The notes under the pieces are model-generated. The model was given only the letters and a program-made list of their open reading frames with translations, ran no database searches and was not told the DNA's origin. From Trichomonas vaginalis G3 (Eukaryota > Parabasalia > Trichomonadida > Trichomonadidae), in NCBI RefSeq assembly GCF_026262505.1, contig NC_067203.1:2914001-2978000 (forward strand): a stretch of 64,000 bases of DNA, read 5' to 3'. The translations under genes and the position numbers were made by a program. Positions 1-9,546 of this stretch are shown piece after piece; position 1 is the stretch's first letter, and each line of letters begins with the position of its first letter.

Positions 1-420
1 AGTCTTGACAAAACATTTACGATGAAGTCATGACAAAACATTTACGAAGAAGTCTTGACAAAACATTTACGAAGAAGTCTTGACAAAACATTTACGAAGA
101 AGTTTATTTCCTGGACTGTTGTCAAAATGTCGTGTTGTCACACTTTTTCAGAGAAGTTAAAATGACCGAGGCACATGGGCACATAGGCACACTTCAGTTC
201 TTCAAAACATATACGATGAAGTCTATTTCCTGGACTGTTGTCAAAATGTCTTGTTGTCACACTTTTTCAGAGAAGTTAAAATGACCTGGTGACCTGGTGA
301 CCTGGTGACACCTAAAAAACATCTACCCTAAACATTATTTTTGGTCATGGACTTCGTCCTCGCCGCTTTGCGTCTTTATGTTAAAATAAATGGTACCATT
401 AATGATATCATGACTGTTCT
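1..420. repeat. Minisatellite and intergenic repeat block at left edge
   Basis: Tandem units of about 28 bp with the core GACAAAACATTTACGAAG fill the first 120 bases. They are followed by two copies of a block containing TGTTGTCACACTTTTTCAGAG, three copies of GACCTGGT and a CTACCCTAAACATTATTTTT tail. The same modules fill the middle of N (32.6-42.3 kb). Two short triloop hairpins, GGAC-ttc-GTCC (349-359) and CGC-ttt-GCG (364-372), follow. No gene is seen. Confidence 0.85.
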
Positions 421-453
421 CATTCATGTCTGATTTACATCTAATGAAAAAGT

Positions 454-1539
454 TTAGAAGAATTTTCTTATTCTTTCTGGCATATTTTTGTCTTTCCAGT
501 ACTCCCGCTCTAATGGTCCCAGATGTGTTGGCTTCGACTCTCTCAAGTTCTTAGATGGTATAACATCTTCAACGCCTCCTTCATATCTTACTTTATAAGT
601 GTCATCGTTTGTGTTATAGCCAAGTATTTCAATAACCACTCCTCGCTTTGCTTCGTCAATGGTTTCAGCAAGTTTGCCATTACTACTTTCGACTAATTTA
701 TGTCGAGGGTAAAATGCTATGGAGTCGTCAGCAGCTTTTATAAGATATCCATTACCTTGAGTAGAGTCTACGATATAATAATTTCGACTTAACCTTAAAC
801 GTTTCTTTGTCAACGGTTTGTCGTCAAGAACTACACGAACTTTTGTACCAGGAATGAGTGTAAATTGTGTTGAATTTCTGATATTTTGTGTTTGGCTTCG
901 TTTCTTTTGTATATACTTTTCTTCTTGTTGTTGTGTCATTGAATTTGGTGTATGTCCTGTTGTAGAATGTGTTGAGGAATTATATACTTCGAGAAAATGT
1001 TTCATTGTTTCTTCGGTAAAGTCTCGCTCTTGATTTAAATCTCTGAGAGTCCTTATGAAGCGGTTTATGATGCCGAGTATGTTATGGTTATGGTCTTCAG
1101 TAGTGTAGTGAGTTATGTTATGCTTAATGAGAAATTCTGTGATTTCATTGCTGAGGTATGCTGAATCCTGGTCTGATGTTAAAGTACTTGGGTTATGTTC
1201 TGCTACAAACTTTTGTAAAACTCTTAACACTTCACGAGTTCCTTTGTTCTTCATTGGATATGCATATGCTTTACGAGTGTTAACATTTATGAAGATGAGG
1301 AATGGTTTATGTCCTCCTTTTCTGCTTTGAATGAGAGTGTCAAATTGGTATGCGTCGGGAGTGTTGGAGTAAATTGGTAAAAAGTAGTCGTAAGGATTTA
1401 TTTTTGTTTGATGTACAACATTTTTGTTAAAGAACCTTTTCACTTCAGCTCTGTTAGTAAATCCCGAACTCTTTGCAGCTTCATTGAATTTCTTAAAAGA
1501 CCTCCATGGATGTTGTTCGAATACTTCTTTCAAGCTCAT
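454..1539 (-). CDS. Maverick integrase, retroviral-type DDE fold with chromo-like tail
   Basis: This 361-residue protein is a Maverick (c-integrase) homologue, which in this family joins the AG/CT element ends to host DNA in the nucleus with 6-bp duplications. The N-terminal ~60 residues form a helical region. The catalytic core runs from about residue 64, with acidic positions at FDTLIQ (D67) and TSDQDSAY (D123) and the family block GIINRFIRTLRDLN. The C-terminus (about 295-345, GVVIEILGYN...YKVRYEGG) resembles a chromo/SH3-type module. It is read in the same direction as the fibre gene, 40 bp downstream of it. A near-identical broken copy lies at 20.9-22.0 kb. Family identification is strong; activity is not claimed. 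Confidence 0.85.
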   Translation of the reverse strand: MSLKEVFEQHPWRSFKKFNEAAKSSGFTNRAEVKRFFNKNVVHQTKINPYDYFLPIYSNTPDAYQFDTLIQSRKGGHKPFLIFINVNTRKAYAYPMKNKGTREVLRVLQKFVAEHNPSTLTSDQDSAYLSNEITEFLIKHNITHYTTEDHNHNILGIINRFIRTLRDLNQERDFTEETMKHFLEVYNSSTHSTTGHTPNSMTQQQEEKYIQKKRSQTQNIRNSTQFTLIPGTKVRVVLDDKPLTKKRLRLSRNYYIVDSTQGNGYLIKAADDSIAFYPRHKLVESSNGKLAETIDEAKRGVVIEILGYNTNDDTYKVRYEGGVEDVIPSKNLRESKPTHLGPLEREYWKDKNMPERIRKFF

Positions 1540-1579
1540 TTATGTAAAGTTAAAGATTTTATTCTAGGCTCAAGCGCGT

Positions 1580-4441
1580 TCATTGAACGCGGTACCATGC
1601 GAATATAGTCACAAATGGTGGCATATAATCTTCACCCGAGCCTGTTGGATTTGTTGTGAAAGTGTGTGAATGATTTCCTGTGGTTCCACAGAAAATACCT
1701 GTGCTTGAATCTACTGGGTCACTTGAAATATCATATCTATGCATTCCCTGTCTATCCGAACCTGCTGCAGGATTTGTATAACCTCTTTTTGTTATTGAAT
1801 GTGAATGACTACCTGTTGTGTTTGTAGTTCCTGTATGAGTGTGCGGTGGAAGGTTTGCTTCAGTAATTTTCTTCGAACCTCCTGTTTGCTTTGAAGAGTT
1901 CGCACAGTATAAGAATTTATCTACAATCTGCTCCCACATACCAAAACCTAAAACTGTTTCTGGATTTGTTGAATTCATTGACGTATAAATAGAGCCTATA
2001 GGATATAATGTTTGAAGTATTTCTGTCTTTAATGTTTGAAGCTCTGTTTTGTCTGCTTTCTTATCTAACATTGCTGGTAGTTCATATGCTTCAAAGTTTC
2101 TGGCATGACCTTCGATATTCCTGCAACTCTTATCTAAATTGTTAAGAGTATCTTTTACGCTTGTACTTGGATTCTCTAAAGGTGCACTTGAACCAAGGTC
2201 AAAGTTCAATATTATGTCGTCTGCTCTAACAGTAGTGAAGGATTTATGTGTATGTTCTTTGTCAGCTTTCTTATCTAACATTGCTGGTAGTTCATGTGCT
2301 TCAAAGTTTCTGACATGACCTTCAATGTTCATACATTTACTATTTAAGGAGTTTAGTGTATCTTTTACGCTTGTACTTGGATTCTCTAAAGGTGCACTTG
2401 AACCAAGGGTATAGTTCAATATTATGTCGTCTGCTCTAACAGTAGTGAAGGATTTATGTGTATGGTTCTTGTCAGCTTTACTATTTAATGTAGCTTGAAG
2501 TTCATTTATATCGGAGATATTGTGTTTATGAGATTTCAAAACTTTGTTCGTTGCGTCAAGTTCATCTTTGTCAGCTTTACTTTTAATAGCATCTTCAAAA
2601 GTTATTTTTGCCTTAACTCTCAAAGTAAATCTTGGTTCAACTAATACACCTTTAACAGAGAAAGTAGAGGCATAAATTTCATCGTTATAACCAAATGCTT
2701 CTGGTGCTTTACTTGTGTCATACTGTACAGTACAGTGTATGTCATAACCTTTAGCACGAATGTATTTATATCTTCTTTCATTGGGGTCTTCCGTCTTCAC
2801 TTCTTCAGTTCGTGTTAAATATCCATGGTAGTCCGTTATAATCTGTTCGTCTGAAGTTATATAATGAACATGGTTTTTATCTGCTTTTTCTGCTAATTTC
2901 TCTTCTATCTCATTTATTTCAAGTTCATGCCTACCACCACCTCCCGAAGAAGTATTTTTCTTCAGCTCTTGAAGAACGTCCACTTCACCATCTTTGGTGT
3001 CAATAATGAGACTTTGAGTTAAAACCTTTCCTGTCTTAATGGATGTTTGTAAAACTTCTTCTTCACCGTGTTCGGGGTCATGGTCGTCATCATATCTTGT
3101 GAAATCAGAGATGTTGTCATACATTAAGCATATCTGTCTCAAAAGTTCTGCTATTTGAAACTGGAATGAAAGATATACAGAACTTTCATCATCTCCTAAA
3201 GTCAAGTCTGCTTTCTTAAGTATTTCTTGAATGTATGCAATGAGAACAGAGTACCTTGGAAAATATTCGAACAATATTTCATTAGCTGTTGGTTTTGGTG
3301 GTTCTTCTGGAGTTTCTGTTGTTTCAGTTCCTTCTGTAGGTTCTGTTGGAGTTTCTGCATCTCTTGACTTCAATGCTCTTGCTCTCAAAGACCTAAATGT
3401 TAGAGCACCAGGTTTTACAAAGGACTTTATAAATGCTTTAATAGTTCCTGGTAAGTTATTGTTAGCATTAAGTAAGTTCCTTATGCTTCCATCATGTACG
3501 TCCATAGCACTATGTAAAAAATCTATACTTTTCTTGTAGTCAGCAATAGACTGACTGTGATTTTTTAAAGATTTGTCAATACCTTTAAGCCAATCTTCAT
3601 GCATGTCTGATACAGAGCCAAGAATATCATTTGCTTCCTTTAGTGTATTTTGTGCTTCTCGTAAAGTATCCAATCCCGTACGTGCATTGTTTGCTATACG
3701 TCTTACAGTATCTATTTGACTCCTTGTTTCTTGCATCCAACCAGATAAAGTTTTAATAGTATCCGAACCATTTGAAATGAAGTTCAAAGCATTTTTAACG
3801 TCATCTAAAACTTCTTCACCAAGTACAGCCCATATCTTTCCGATTTGGTATTGAAGAACTCCATATGAAGCAGCTGTTAAACCAGTATTTATAAGGTTCC
3901 ATATCCATGATTTAGCAGTTTTTCCATCCTTTCCATCTACACCATCCAAACCGTTCTCGCCTTGAGGTCCTTGTATTCCTTGTATTCCTTGTGGTCCTTG
4001 AGGTCCGGTGTCACCCTTCTCTCCTTTCAGTTCATCTTTATGTTCGTTATAATATTCTAATGTCATAAGGTGTACATCATTACTGCTACCAGCAACGCCG
4101 AGAATTTGTTTCTCATTCATGACTAAATTCTTTAGGCATTTAATGTTGTCGTCAAATCGAAAGCTCTTTAACAATTCAATGAGAACATTTAATACTTTCA
4201 CTAATGAGGCATCTACTGTAGAATTTATATATTGCACCGTTCCATCATTTATGATGGGAACCTTGCTTGTTGTAATGAATGGGTCATAAGTGTTAAAAGT
4301 ATCGAAATCAATGACTTTTTTAGTTTTTCCATCGTCAATGACTAAATCATTGCCTTCAATGGTTAAAGTTGAGTTTTCGTTTACTAGTTCATGTGCTCTT
4401 CTTGCTTCATTTGTTTCATACGCATATGCAGCTATAGTCAT
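1580..4441 (-). CDS. Collagen-like fibre/attachment protein with phage collar-type tip
   Basis: A 953-residue modular protein. The N-terminal ~130 residues would be the virion anchor. Residues about 140-170 are a collagen-like Gly-X-Y run (GPQGPQGIQGIQGPQGENG). Residues about 200-340 look coiled-coil, and about 345-375 are a Pro/Thr/Glu hinge. Two ~80-residue repeats share KSFTTVRADDIIL, and the last ~130 residues resemble a phage short-tail-fibre collar domain (YPIGSIYTS, LPPHTHTG, GNHSHTFTT, MPPFVTIFAWYRV). This layout fits a trimeric receptor-binding fibre on the capsid surface. It is divergent from the next gene, only 17 bp away. The M2 homologue keeps the tip but has a different shaft. 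Fibre role is inferred from the domain layout. Confidence 0.8.
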   Translation of the reverse strand: MTIAAYAYETNEARRAHELVNENSTLTIEGNDLVIDDGKTKKVIDFDTFNTYDPFITTSKVPIINDGTVQYINSTVDASLVKVLNVLIELLKSFRFDDNIKCLKNLVMNEKQILGVAGSSNDVHLMTLEYYNEHKDELKGEKGDTGPQGPQGIQGIQGPQGENGLDGVDGKDGKTAKSWIWNLINTGLTAASYGVLQYQIGKIWAVLGEEVLDDVKNALNFISNGSDTIKTLSGWMQETRSQIDTVRRIANNARTGLDTLREAQNTLKEANDILGSVSDMHEDWLKGIDKSLKNHSQSIADYKKSIDFLHSAMDVHDGSIRNLLNANNNLPGTIKAFIKSFVKPGALTFRSLRARALKSRDAETPTEPTEGTETTETPEEPPKPTANEILFEYFPRYSVLIAYIQEILKKADLTLGDDESSVYLSFQFQIAELLRQICLMYDNISDFTRYDDDHDPEHGEEEVLQTSIKTGKVLTQSLIIDTKDGEVDVLQELKKNTSSGGGGRHELEINEIEEKLAEKADKNHVHYITSDEQIITDYHGYLTRTEEVKTEDPNERRYKYIRAKGYDIHCTVQYDTSKAPEAFGYNDEIYASTFSVKGVLVEPRFTLRVKAKITFEDAIKSKADKDELDATNKVLKSHKHNISDINELQATLNSKADKNHTHKSFTTVRADDIILNYTLGSSAPLENPSTSVKDTLNSLNSKCMNIEGHVRNFEAHELPAMLDKKADKEHTHKSFTTVRADDIILNFDLGSSAPLENPSTSVKDTLNNLDKSCRNIEGHARNFEAYELPAMLDKKADKTELQTLKTEILQTLYPIGSIYTSMNSTNPETVLGFGMWEQIVDKFLYCANSSKQTGGSKKITEANLPPHTHTGTTNTTGSHSHSITKRGYTNPAAGSDRQGMHRYDISSDPVDSSTGIFCGTTGNHSHTFTTNPTGSGEDYMPPFVTIFAWYRVQ

Positions 4442-4458
4442 ATTTTAATGAGAATAAA
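4442..4458. promoter_or_regulatory. 17-bp bidirectional promoter gap
   Basis: Only 17 bp (TATTTTAATGAGAATAAA region) separate the divergent starts of the fibre gene and the 254-residue gene, so both promoters must overlap each other and the coding ends. The spacer is the same length in M2 (24994-25010). GAATAAA recurs in other divergent gaps. Confidence 0.5.
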
Positions 4459-5223
4459 ATGTTGTTCTATTTGCAAAGTACAGACCCAAACGAATACGGG
4501 ACAGTAAAGCTACAAACAAACTTAGGTCTTCAGAATGAAGCGCTTGCTTTTAGAGTTGTTGACTTCAATACTATCGCAACTTTTGTCATAACAGATGAAA
4601 CAGATTTCATGGAGATTGAAATAGATGACAAAAGAAGTGTTATAACATTTCCTAACAGAGCTGGGTATAGAATAGATAAAATTGCTGGAGTCATAGGTAC
4701 TCTCATAAATGAAGAAACTATTGGCAACATAGATGTCGAACTCTCTTCTGAGGGAACATTGAAGTTCAGCAGCGAGAAAGAGTTTAAGATACCAAGAATG
4801 AGTCATAGAGTACAACTTCTTTTGGGAGCATACCATATGACATTTCCTTTGAAAAGTGTTGACAAAACGATTGAGATGAAATCTGTTCCATACGTATGTT
4901 ATGGCAATTGTTTGTACATTGAGTCTAAAATAGCTAATGTCACAGGTATTTCAGGAGTTAATAGTAAAGGTTCAGTAGAATATAAGTCTTTCTGTTATGC
5001 AGTCAATTCAATGTTCATTCCAAACGTTCCTGTCATAGCAACTCATTTAGGTAAATGGGTTCGCATTAGTCCTCATAATTTGAAAGACATGCAATTCAGA
5101 CTTGTTAACTTTCAAGGAGAGCCTGTAGAACTGAAGGCACCAGTGCGAATGACTGTTGAAGTTGACTTTTTAGAAAATATTAAATGCAACAGCTTACAAG
5201 AGAACTCAGAGCTAAAAATATAA
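4459..5223 (+). CDS. Putative virion protein, beta-rich, possible jelly-roll
   Basis: This 254-residue protein has no recognised catalytic motif. It is rich in alternating hydrophobic stretches and ends with FRLVNFQGEPVELKAPVRM, a pattern like the closing strands of Polinton minor-capsid/penton proteins. It begins MLFYLQSTDPNEYGTVKLQT, which resembles the start of the partial gene at 63925 in M4, so it is probably a conserved structural gene. It overlaps the following 80-residue gene by 40 bp, suggesting coupled expression. A close but broken copy lies at 25.0-25.8 kb whose N-terminal third differs most. A structural role is inferred. Confidence 0.6.
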   Translation: MLFYLQSTDPNEYGTVKLQTNLGLQNEALAFRVVDFNTIATFVITDETDFMEIEIDDKRSVITFPNRAGYRIDKIAGVIGTLINEETIGNIDVELSSEGTLKFSSEKEFKIPRMSHRVQLLLGAYHMTFPLKSVDKTIEMKSVPYVCYGNCLYIESKIANVTGISGVNSKGSVEYKSFCYAVNSMFIPNVPVIATHLGKWVRISPHNLKDMQFRLVNFQGEPVELKAPVRMTVEVDFLENIKCNSLQENSELKI

Positions 5224-5426
5224 AGTATGAATGTTATGTATTAGGTCATGAACTTTGGTTGTTGCTGTTTGATGAAACAAATGAGTTAGTTATGTCAGTC
5301 AAGAGAACAGAAAAATATTGTGTTAGTGAAAACTGCACCAAGTCAATAAGATTAGGTTTGCATTATGAAGATGAGTTCGATACTGTTGAAGAAGTTTTGG
5401 ATAGATACTATAAGTTGCTAACTTGA
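5184..5426 (+). CDS. Small conserved protein, 80 residues
   Basis: Starts inside the 3' end of the upstream 254-residue gene in another frame (40-bp overlap) and is repeated almost unchanged in M2 at 25747. The protein is beta-rich (ECYVLGHELWLLLFDETNEL) with an acidic C-terminus and one YCVSENC Cys pair. Function is unknown. Conservation of the overlap in both elements supports it as a real gene. Confidence 0.6.
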   Translation: MQQLTRELRAKNIKYECYVLGHELWLLLFDETNELVMSVKRTEKYCVSENCTKSIRLGLHYEDEFDTVEEVLDRYYKLLT

Positions 5427-5440
5427 AATTTTTTTTGACT

Positions 5441-5483
5441 GACGGCGCAAAGCGCCAAGATGGGCTCAAAGAGCCCTCCTGAC
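5441..5483. terminator. Paired GC-rich triloop hairpins between convergent genes
   Basis: Two perfect hairpins, GGCGC-aaa-GCGCC (5444-5456) and GGGCTC-aaa-GAGCCC (5462-5476), lie between the convergent 80-residue gene and the p197-like gene. They stand out in AT-rich DNA. The equivalent spot in M2 lacks them, so they are not essential there. They could mark transcript ends or be small mobile hairpins. Confidence 0.4.
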
Positions 5484-5509
5484 TGCTTTAATTTACTAAA
5501 ACATATTTC

Positions 5510-6100
5510 AAACAAAGCTTATATTCTGTTGAAAGTTTTGTATATTCGTTCGAATATTTATACTTAAACTCAACTCCTGTAGTTTCTGGTGTTTCAATGA
5601 TGCGGATGTTACCTATTTTCATGAATAGTGGAGTTTGACCACAGCATTCGATTTCAGGGTCGAGATAGTCAATGACACATTGTTTCCCTGTTATTCGTGA
5701 GATAACATTTTCAAGGTCCTCCTTTGTTAGAATTTTTGGTTCTTGCTTATAAGATTTACCAAAAGCTTCTTATCGTCTTTGAGTAAAATTGTTTGGTATA
5801 ACTGAAGAAGGTAATGGTCTACGTTATCTGAAGGATTTGTTTGAACATTTGTGTAAGGGTTGTCGTTGGCTTCTCTTGAAAGAATTTGGTCCAGTGGTGG
5901 ATACTCTAACTTAACATCTGATGTAGCGTTAGCGTTTGAAGCTGTGTTTAAATTCACGGATTTCAGCTCTGGTTTTTTTCTTTCAAACACTCCGAACTAT
6001 AGTTCTTTATGACAATATTGTTTGTCGTTCGTGAGTCAACATTTGATGTTGGTTCAATTGGAACATTAACGGCACCAGCTAAGATGGATTTGCTTCTCAT
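5510..6100 (-). pseudogene. p197 family virion-associated protein, broken copy
   Basis: Copy of the gene that is open over 197 residues in M2 (26002-26595). Recognisable parts are an N-terminal Ser/Asn-rich stretch (SVNLNTASNANATSD), a central helical part (HYLLQLYQTILLKDDKKLL) and a C-terminal part with a Cys-Cys-Gly motif. A distant homologue sits in M4 at 63339, so the family crosses Maverick lineages. About one break is visible. Function unknown; divergent to the next gene across 25 bp. Confidence 0.6.
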
Positions 6101-6125
6101 TTCATATAGAATAAAAACCTTTTAT

Positions 6126-6527
6126 ATGTATGAAATGAACAATATACTCGACAAGGGTTTGAATGTAAAGCTAACGAATGAAAATATTGTTGAATTCACT
6201 GAGACAGGAGCTGTGTATAAGGATGTAGAACTACTGAACAAAAGAGCTAAGGGAAGAAGCAGGAACATGAACAAAGGGTGGAAGCCTATAAAAATTTATG
6301 TCAATGATGGCTCAGGAGGTTCAAACATAAAGTATGCAGAAAGTTATAGAGTTTATGCTCTCAAAGGTGAAAAGCCTTCATTTAAGAACAGCTATTCTAA
6401 CACATATCCTCAAAAGCTAACGGATGGGGAAGTGGATGATATGAATGACAGCAAAAATATTAACAGAAATGGCGACAGAGATGCATGGAATTTGTTTACC
6501 ATCAGTCAATTGAAGGTTAAACTTTAA
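6126..6527 (+). CDS. Conserved protein, 133 residues
   Basis: The ATG at 6126 (MYEMNNILDKG) is preferred. An earlier in-frame ATG at 6009 would run through the 5' end of the divergent p197-like gene, and in M2 the same ATG (26621) lies 25 bp from the divergent start. The protein has a basic middle (LLNKRAKGRSRNMNKGWKP) and a Gly/Ser turn (NDGSGGSNIKYAESY). It ends 4 bp inside the convergent ATPase gene. Function unknown; a small capsid-cement or core protein is possible. Confidence 0.6.
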   Translation: MYEMNNILDKGLNVKLTNENIVEFTETGAVYKDVELLNKRAKGRSRNMNKGWKPIKIYVNDGSGGSNIKYAESYRVYALKGEKPSFKNSYSNTYPQKLTDGEVDDMNDSKNINRNGDRDAWNLFTISQLKVKL

Positions 6528-7410
6528 AACAATGTTGGTCGTTCCCATGGAATATTTTTGACTTTAATGGTATTAGTCATGATATGAATCTCAAGGTATG
6601 AACGAGGAGAGATGAGAGACTTATATGCTTCCCAAATTTCTTCAAAAGGTAATGTTATACCTGACTGTTTCCAAATGAGTTCAATATCATAGCGTGAGAA
6701 ACCTTGAAAGATAACGAAGTCAGTTATGAGACGTTTTATGTTTAAAGCAAGGAAACGCATGTTTGCATAAGTATTGCTACAGTTAAATGGTAATGTCTGA
6801 CTTTAGTTATGATGTTAGCTAATGGTGAGTCAGGCTTTGACACTAAACCTTTTCCGGCGAAGTCGTCACAAACGAGCAGAGTGTTTGAAGGATACTTTTT
6901 GAAGGGGTATTTTTGAAAGTTTTGATAGAATGTAGTTTGTAAGTCGTTTCATATCGTAAACTCCTGAGTATTGACGTAAGTGGTGTTTGTCAATAATTCT
7001 TTCCATCTCCTCAGAAGTCTTTTGCATTCCTGACTGTATGAACTCTACGATGGCATAATATTTTCTCTTACGTCGAATGTAACGTTGAAGAAATTCAATG
7101 AGTTCACTGTCTGGAACTTTAACGACAGATGCTTGAACTTTTGACATAAATGTTTTCGCTGTTGAGTCCATAGAGTCTGAAGTTGCTGATATAATGATTT
7201 GGTCATAGTAAGAGTCGTTTCCTAAACGTTCTGTTATGAGTATATGACGAATGAGGTTGAATGTCTTTCCTGACCCATCTTTCCACAATAGAAATACACA
7301 CATTTGAACAGAACTCATAGTCCTTACTGAAAGGAAGAATAAGAGAAGAGTTTAAGTTTGTCTGTAGTTTCATTCATGTCTTCATCTACGTCATGTATTA
7401 AATGCTTCAT
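6524..7410 (-). pseudogene. Genome-packaging ATPase (FtsK/HerA, A32-like), broken
   Basis: Homologue of the Maverick packaging ATPase that would drive element DNA into the capsid. The start MKHLIHDVDEDMNE is at 7410, 15 bp from the divergent jelly-roll gene. Family features visible across the copies are a P-loop of GxxxSGKT type followed by FNLIRHILITERLG, a central helical region (ELIEFLQRYIRRK) and a C-terminal block (KRLITDFVIFQGFSRYDIEL) like the sensor region of A32-type ATPases. About two breaks are visible. Related copies are the N-interrupted M2 gene (27019-27568 and 47617-47959) and the M3 gene. Confidence 0.75.
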
Positions 7411-7425
7411 TTTATTCCATTAAAA

Positions 7426-8304
7426 ATGCAAGTCAGAAATATTCAACATAGCACCGAGTCTAACTGACAAGAGTATAAAGATATACTATGAACACGTTAT
7501 GATGAAACCAACCAAAATTCAAGAAAGTCAGTATACTTATGAATATCCAAGACACTGGGTAGAGTATGTAGGAGGTGAGAAAGCTATTGAAATCAGACAG
7601 GTTCGAAGTATTCAGCAGGAAGAACAATATTATTGAAGAACTTTAATGTTTTGAGATATAATGATGAAACAAAGAAGCAAGATAGTTTCCCTGTTGCTGT
7701 GTATGTGAACCTAGACACAGGAGATGACATGAAAGTTTTTAACACAAAGCTTCAAACGGTAGTGAGAGAACAACTGACTGCGGAAGGACATCCATTACCT
7801 TCAGAAGTTACTATAGCATATAATTTTGAAACAAATGCAATAGATTTTAAAATCGTCTCTGCAAAGAAGTCAGGTTTTACATTTAATGAAGCAGATGTAT
7901 ATTCGAATGAAAACTTCAAAGCTATTGCATGGTTAGATAATGACGATTGCTTTAAGAAAATATTTAAATACAGTGACTCAACGATGTCAATAGATGACCT
8001 TCGTGGAATGTTACCATCGACGTTTACAGTTGAAGGTTCAGCAGGATTGCTTACAAGATTGTCAATTGGTGGTATTTGGTCTCGTGAGAACATTGTTATA
8101 AAATCCAGTATAAGTGAATTTGCTGAAGAATCTATATTATGTCTTTCAAACTACATGTATTCGCCACCGAAGCATTATAGTATAACAAACTTTGTCAGTA
8201 AGTTTAACATAAGACTTGTCGAACCTTCTTCAATGAGAGATGTTGTGCTACCTAAAGATGGAAAGGATGGACTCATTATTGAGATGATTTTAATAGCATA
8301 TTAA
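7426..8304 (+). pseudogene. Penton-like/minor capsid candidate
   Basis: Gene starting at ATG 7426 (MQVRNIQNIA), 15 bp from the divergent ATPase. Long and beta-rich, it opens with YEHVMMKPTKIQESQYTYEY and HWVEYVGGEKAIEIRQV and closes with FNIRLVEPSSMRDVV...LIIEMILIAY. This layout resembles Polinton single-jelly-roll minor capsid (penton) proteins. Its position beside the packaging ATPase and upstream of the basic protein supports a virion role. It appears to carry about one break near its start. A shorter, more damaged copy is in M2 (47976). Confidence 0.5.
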
Positions 8305-8529
8305 ATGAGCTTGTTCTTGAAGGTCATTCATGATGAAATAACTGTTGTAGAAGATGTTAGCAATTGTTCAGACATTTTGAAGCGTATAGATGATATAAGA
8401 AATAAGTTAGATAGACCGCAAAGCGGTGAGGGCGAAGCCCGTGAGAACGCTTATGTTTCATTGACTTTCTCCAGTAACGAGAACTTTTATGAGATAATAT
8501 TGAAGAGAGATGATTTTAATATGGTGTAA
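8305..8529 (+). CDS. Small acidic/helical protein, 74 residues
   Basis: Starts immediately after the stop of the upstream gene and ends directly before the next ATG, so the three genes form a tight run. The middle codes for SGEGEARE, which comes from two triloop hairpins at 8415-8427 and 8430-8440 embedded in the gene. The C-terminal YEIILKRDDF survives in M2 next to remains of the jelly-roll gene. Function unknown. Confidence 0.5.
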   Translation: MSLFLKVIHDEITVVEDVSNCSDILKRIDDIRNKLDRPQSGEGEARENAYVSLTFSSNENFYEIILKRDDFNMV

Positions 8530-9057
8530 ATGGTAGATTGGGCAGCTTTAGGCACAATGGGAACAAAAGCATTAGCATTTGGAGCAAAAGCACTTGGAGC
8601 TTATGACGCAGTAAATAAAATGAGTGGAGGAAGGGTTTCGAAGACATTAGACGCAAATAAAGGAAAGATTGGAGGCTGGGTTGCAAAGAAGTTAAGATTA
8701 AATAAAATAGGGCTCATAAATAAAGCATCCAATTTGGTTGCGACTGAGTCAGAAAATGCTTTAGGAAAGGACGATGAGTTTGCAAAACACGCAAAAGACT
8801 TTAATGACCAGATGAAAGGTGAAACAATGCATTTAAATAGATTCGATGGAACTAAAGAAAATGTTTCTTCTCCACCAGTAGTTCTTCCGTATGGTCCCTA
8901 TGGAATGTATGGAAACCCTTACGAAAGACCATTTGACCCATTGACTGGTGGAAGTAACTGGTATCATTACGGACGAAGAAGAAAGACAGTCAAGTTGGAG
9001 ACAGACGTGAAGAAAGCAACTAAAAAGAAACCAAGGAAGAGAGTTATAAAGCAATGA
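8530..9057 (+). CDS. Basic virion core-like protein, 175 residues
   Basis: Small Gly/Ala-rich then strongly basic protein. Residues 1-30 are an Ala/Gly-rich helix (MGTKALAFGAKALGAYDAV), the middle has KIGGWVAKKLRLNKIG, and a Pro/Tyr/Gly stretch (YGPYGMYGNPYERPF) leads to a Lys/Arg tail (KKATKKKPRKRVIKQ). This composition fits a DNA-condensing or internal capsid protein, comparable in style to adenoviral core proteins. The M2 copy (48623) is intact and nearly identical. Role inferred. Confidence 0.6.
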   Translation: MVDWAALGTMGTKALAFGAKALGAYDAVNKMSGGRVSKTLDANKGKIGGWVAKKLRLNKIGLINKASNLVATESENALGKDDEFAKHAKDFNDQMKGETMHLNRFDGTKENVSSPPVVLPYGPYGMYGNPYERPFDPLTGGSNWYHYGRRRKTVKLETDVKKATKKKPRKRVIKQ

Positions 9058-9225
9058 ATTCAACAGGGTGAAAAAACAGGTGAAAAAAGAGGTGAAAAAA
9101 GAGGTGAGATATCGGGTTAGATCTAACCTTCTACCCTAAATTTATTTTTTGTGCTATGTTTTCATACGTGTGAGGGTGGTGATATCATTTATTTTAAGTT
9201 TATTTTTTATTTTATTTTTATATAA
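9058..9225. repeat. Mixed A/B word box and intergenic spacer
   Basis: Contains repeated GGTGAAAAAA words, then GAGGTGAG, GGGTTAG-ATC-TAACC and CTACCC, followed by TAAATTTATTTTTT. It is a longer composite member of the palindromic word-box family and combines the GGTGAG and GGTTAG words in one box. The spacer then holds a T-rich leader for the next gene. Confidence 0.6.
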
Positions 9226-9546
9226 ATGACGAAAACTATTGAGATAACAAACTACAACGGTCATGAGTTCAAGAATTTGTTCTTCGTTCCTCGTGAAAAT
9301 ACATTCTATCAGATACGAGGGAGAAAGGGTAAAGTTAGTTTGAGCGTTTATGAAGGAATGAAGAATGGAAAGTTTATACAAGCATACGATACAAACGGTA
9401 AACGTGTTTCATTAGCTTTGTCAAAACTTACTAACATTTATTTTGACAGTGATTTTGACCTATATGAAGAAGAAAGTGAGTCAGAAGATTATGAGCTGTT
9501 ATGTGAAGCACAGCAATGGGAGGAGCTGCAATACTTTTGTAAGTGA
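9226..9546 (+). CDS. Acidic-tailed hypothetical protein, 106 residues
   Basis: Starts at ATG 9226 after a T-rich spacer. The first ~75 residues are basic and beta-rich (VPRENTFYQIRGRKGKVSLS), and the last ~30 are highly acidic (YEEESESEDYELL). It occupies the place taken in M2 and N by the 144-residue MSDYIYY gene, so this slot next to the right end is variable. Function unknown; not recognised. Confidence 0.5.
   Translation: MTKTIEITNYNGHEFKNLFFVPRENTFYQIRGRKGKVSLSVYEGMKNGKFIQAYDTNGKRVSLALSKLTNIYFDSDFDLYEEESESEDYELLCEAQQWEELQYFCK

Noticed and set aside
454-1539. The integrase as part of an LTR retroelement
   Set aside because: No reverse transcriptase, gag or LTR is present; capsid, polymerase B and 6-bp duplications with AG..CT ends fit Mavericks.
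1580-4441. The collagen-like protein as a host gene
   Set aside because: It has a phage collar-type tip and sits in the same gene order in M1 and M2 beside integrase.
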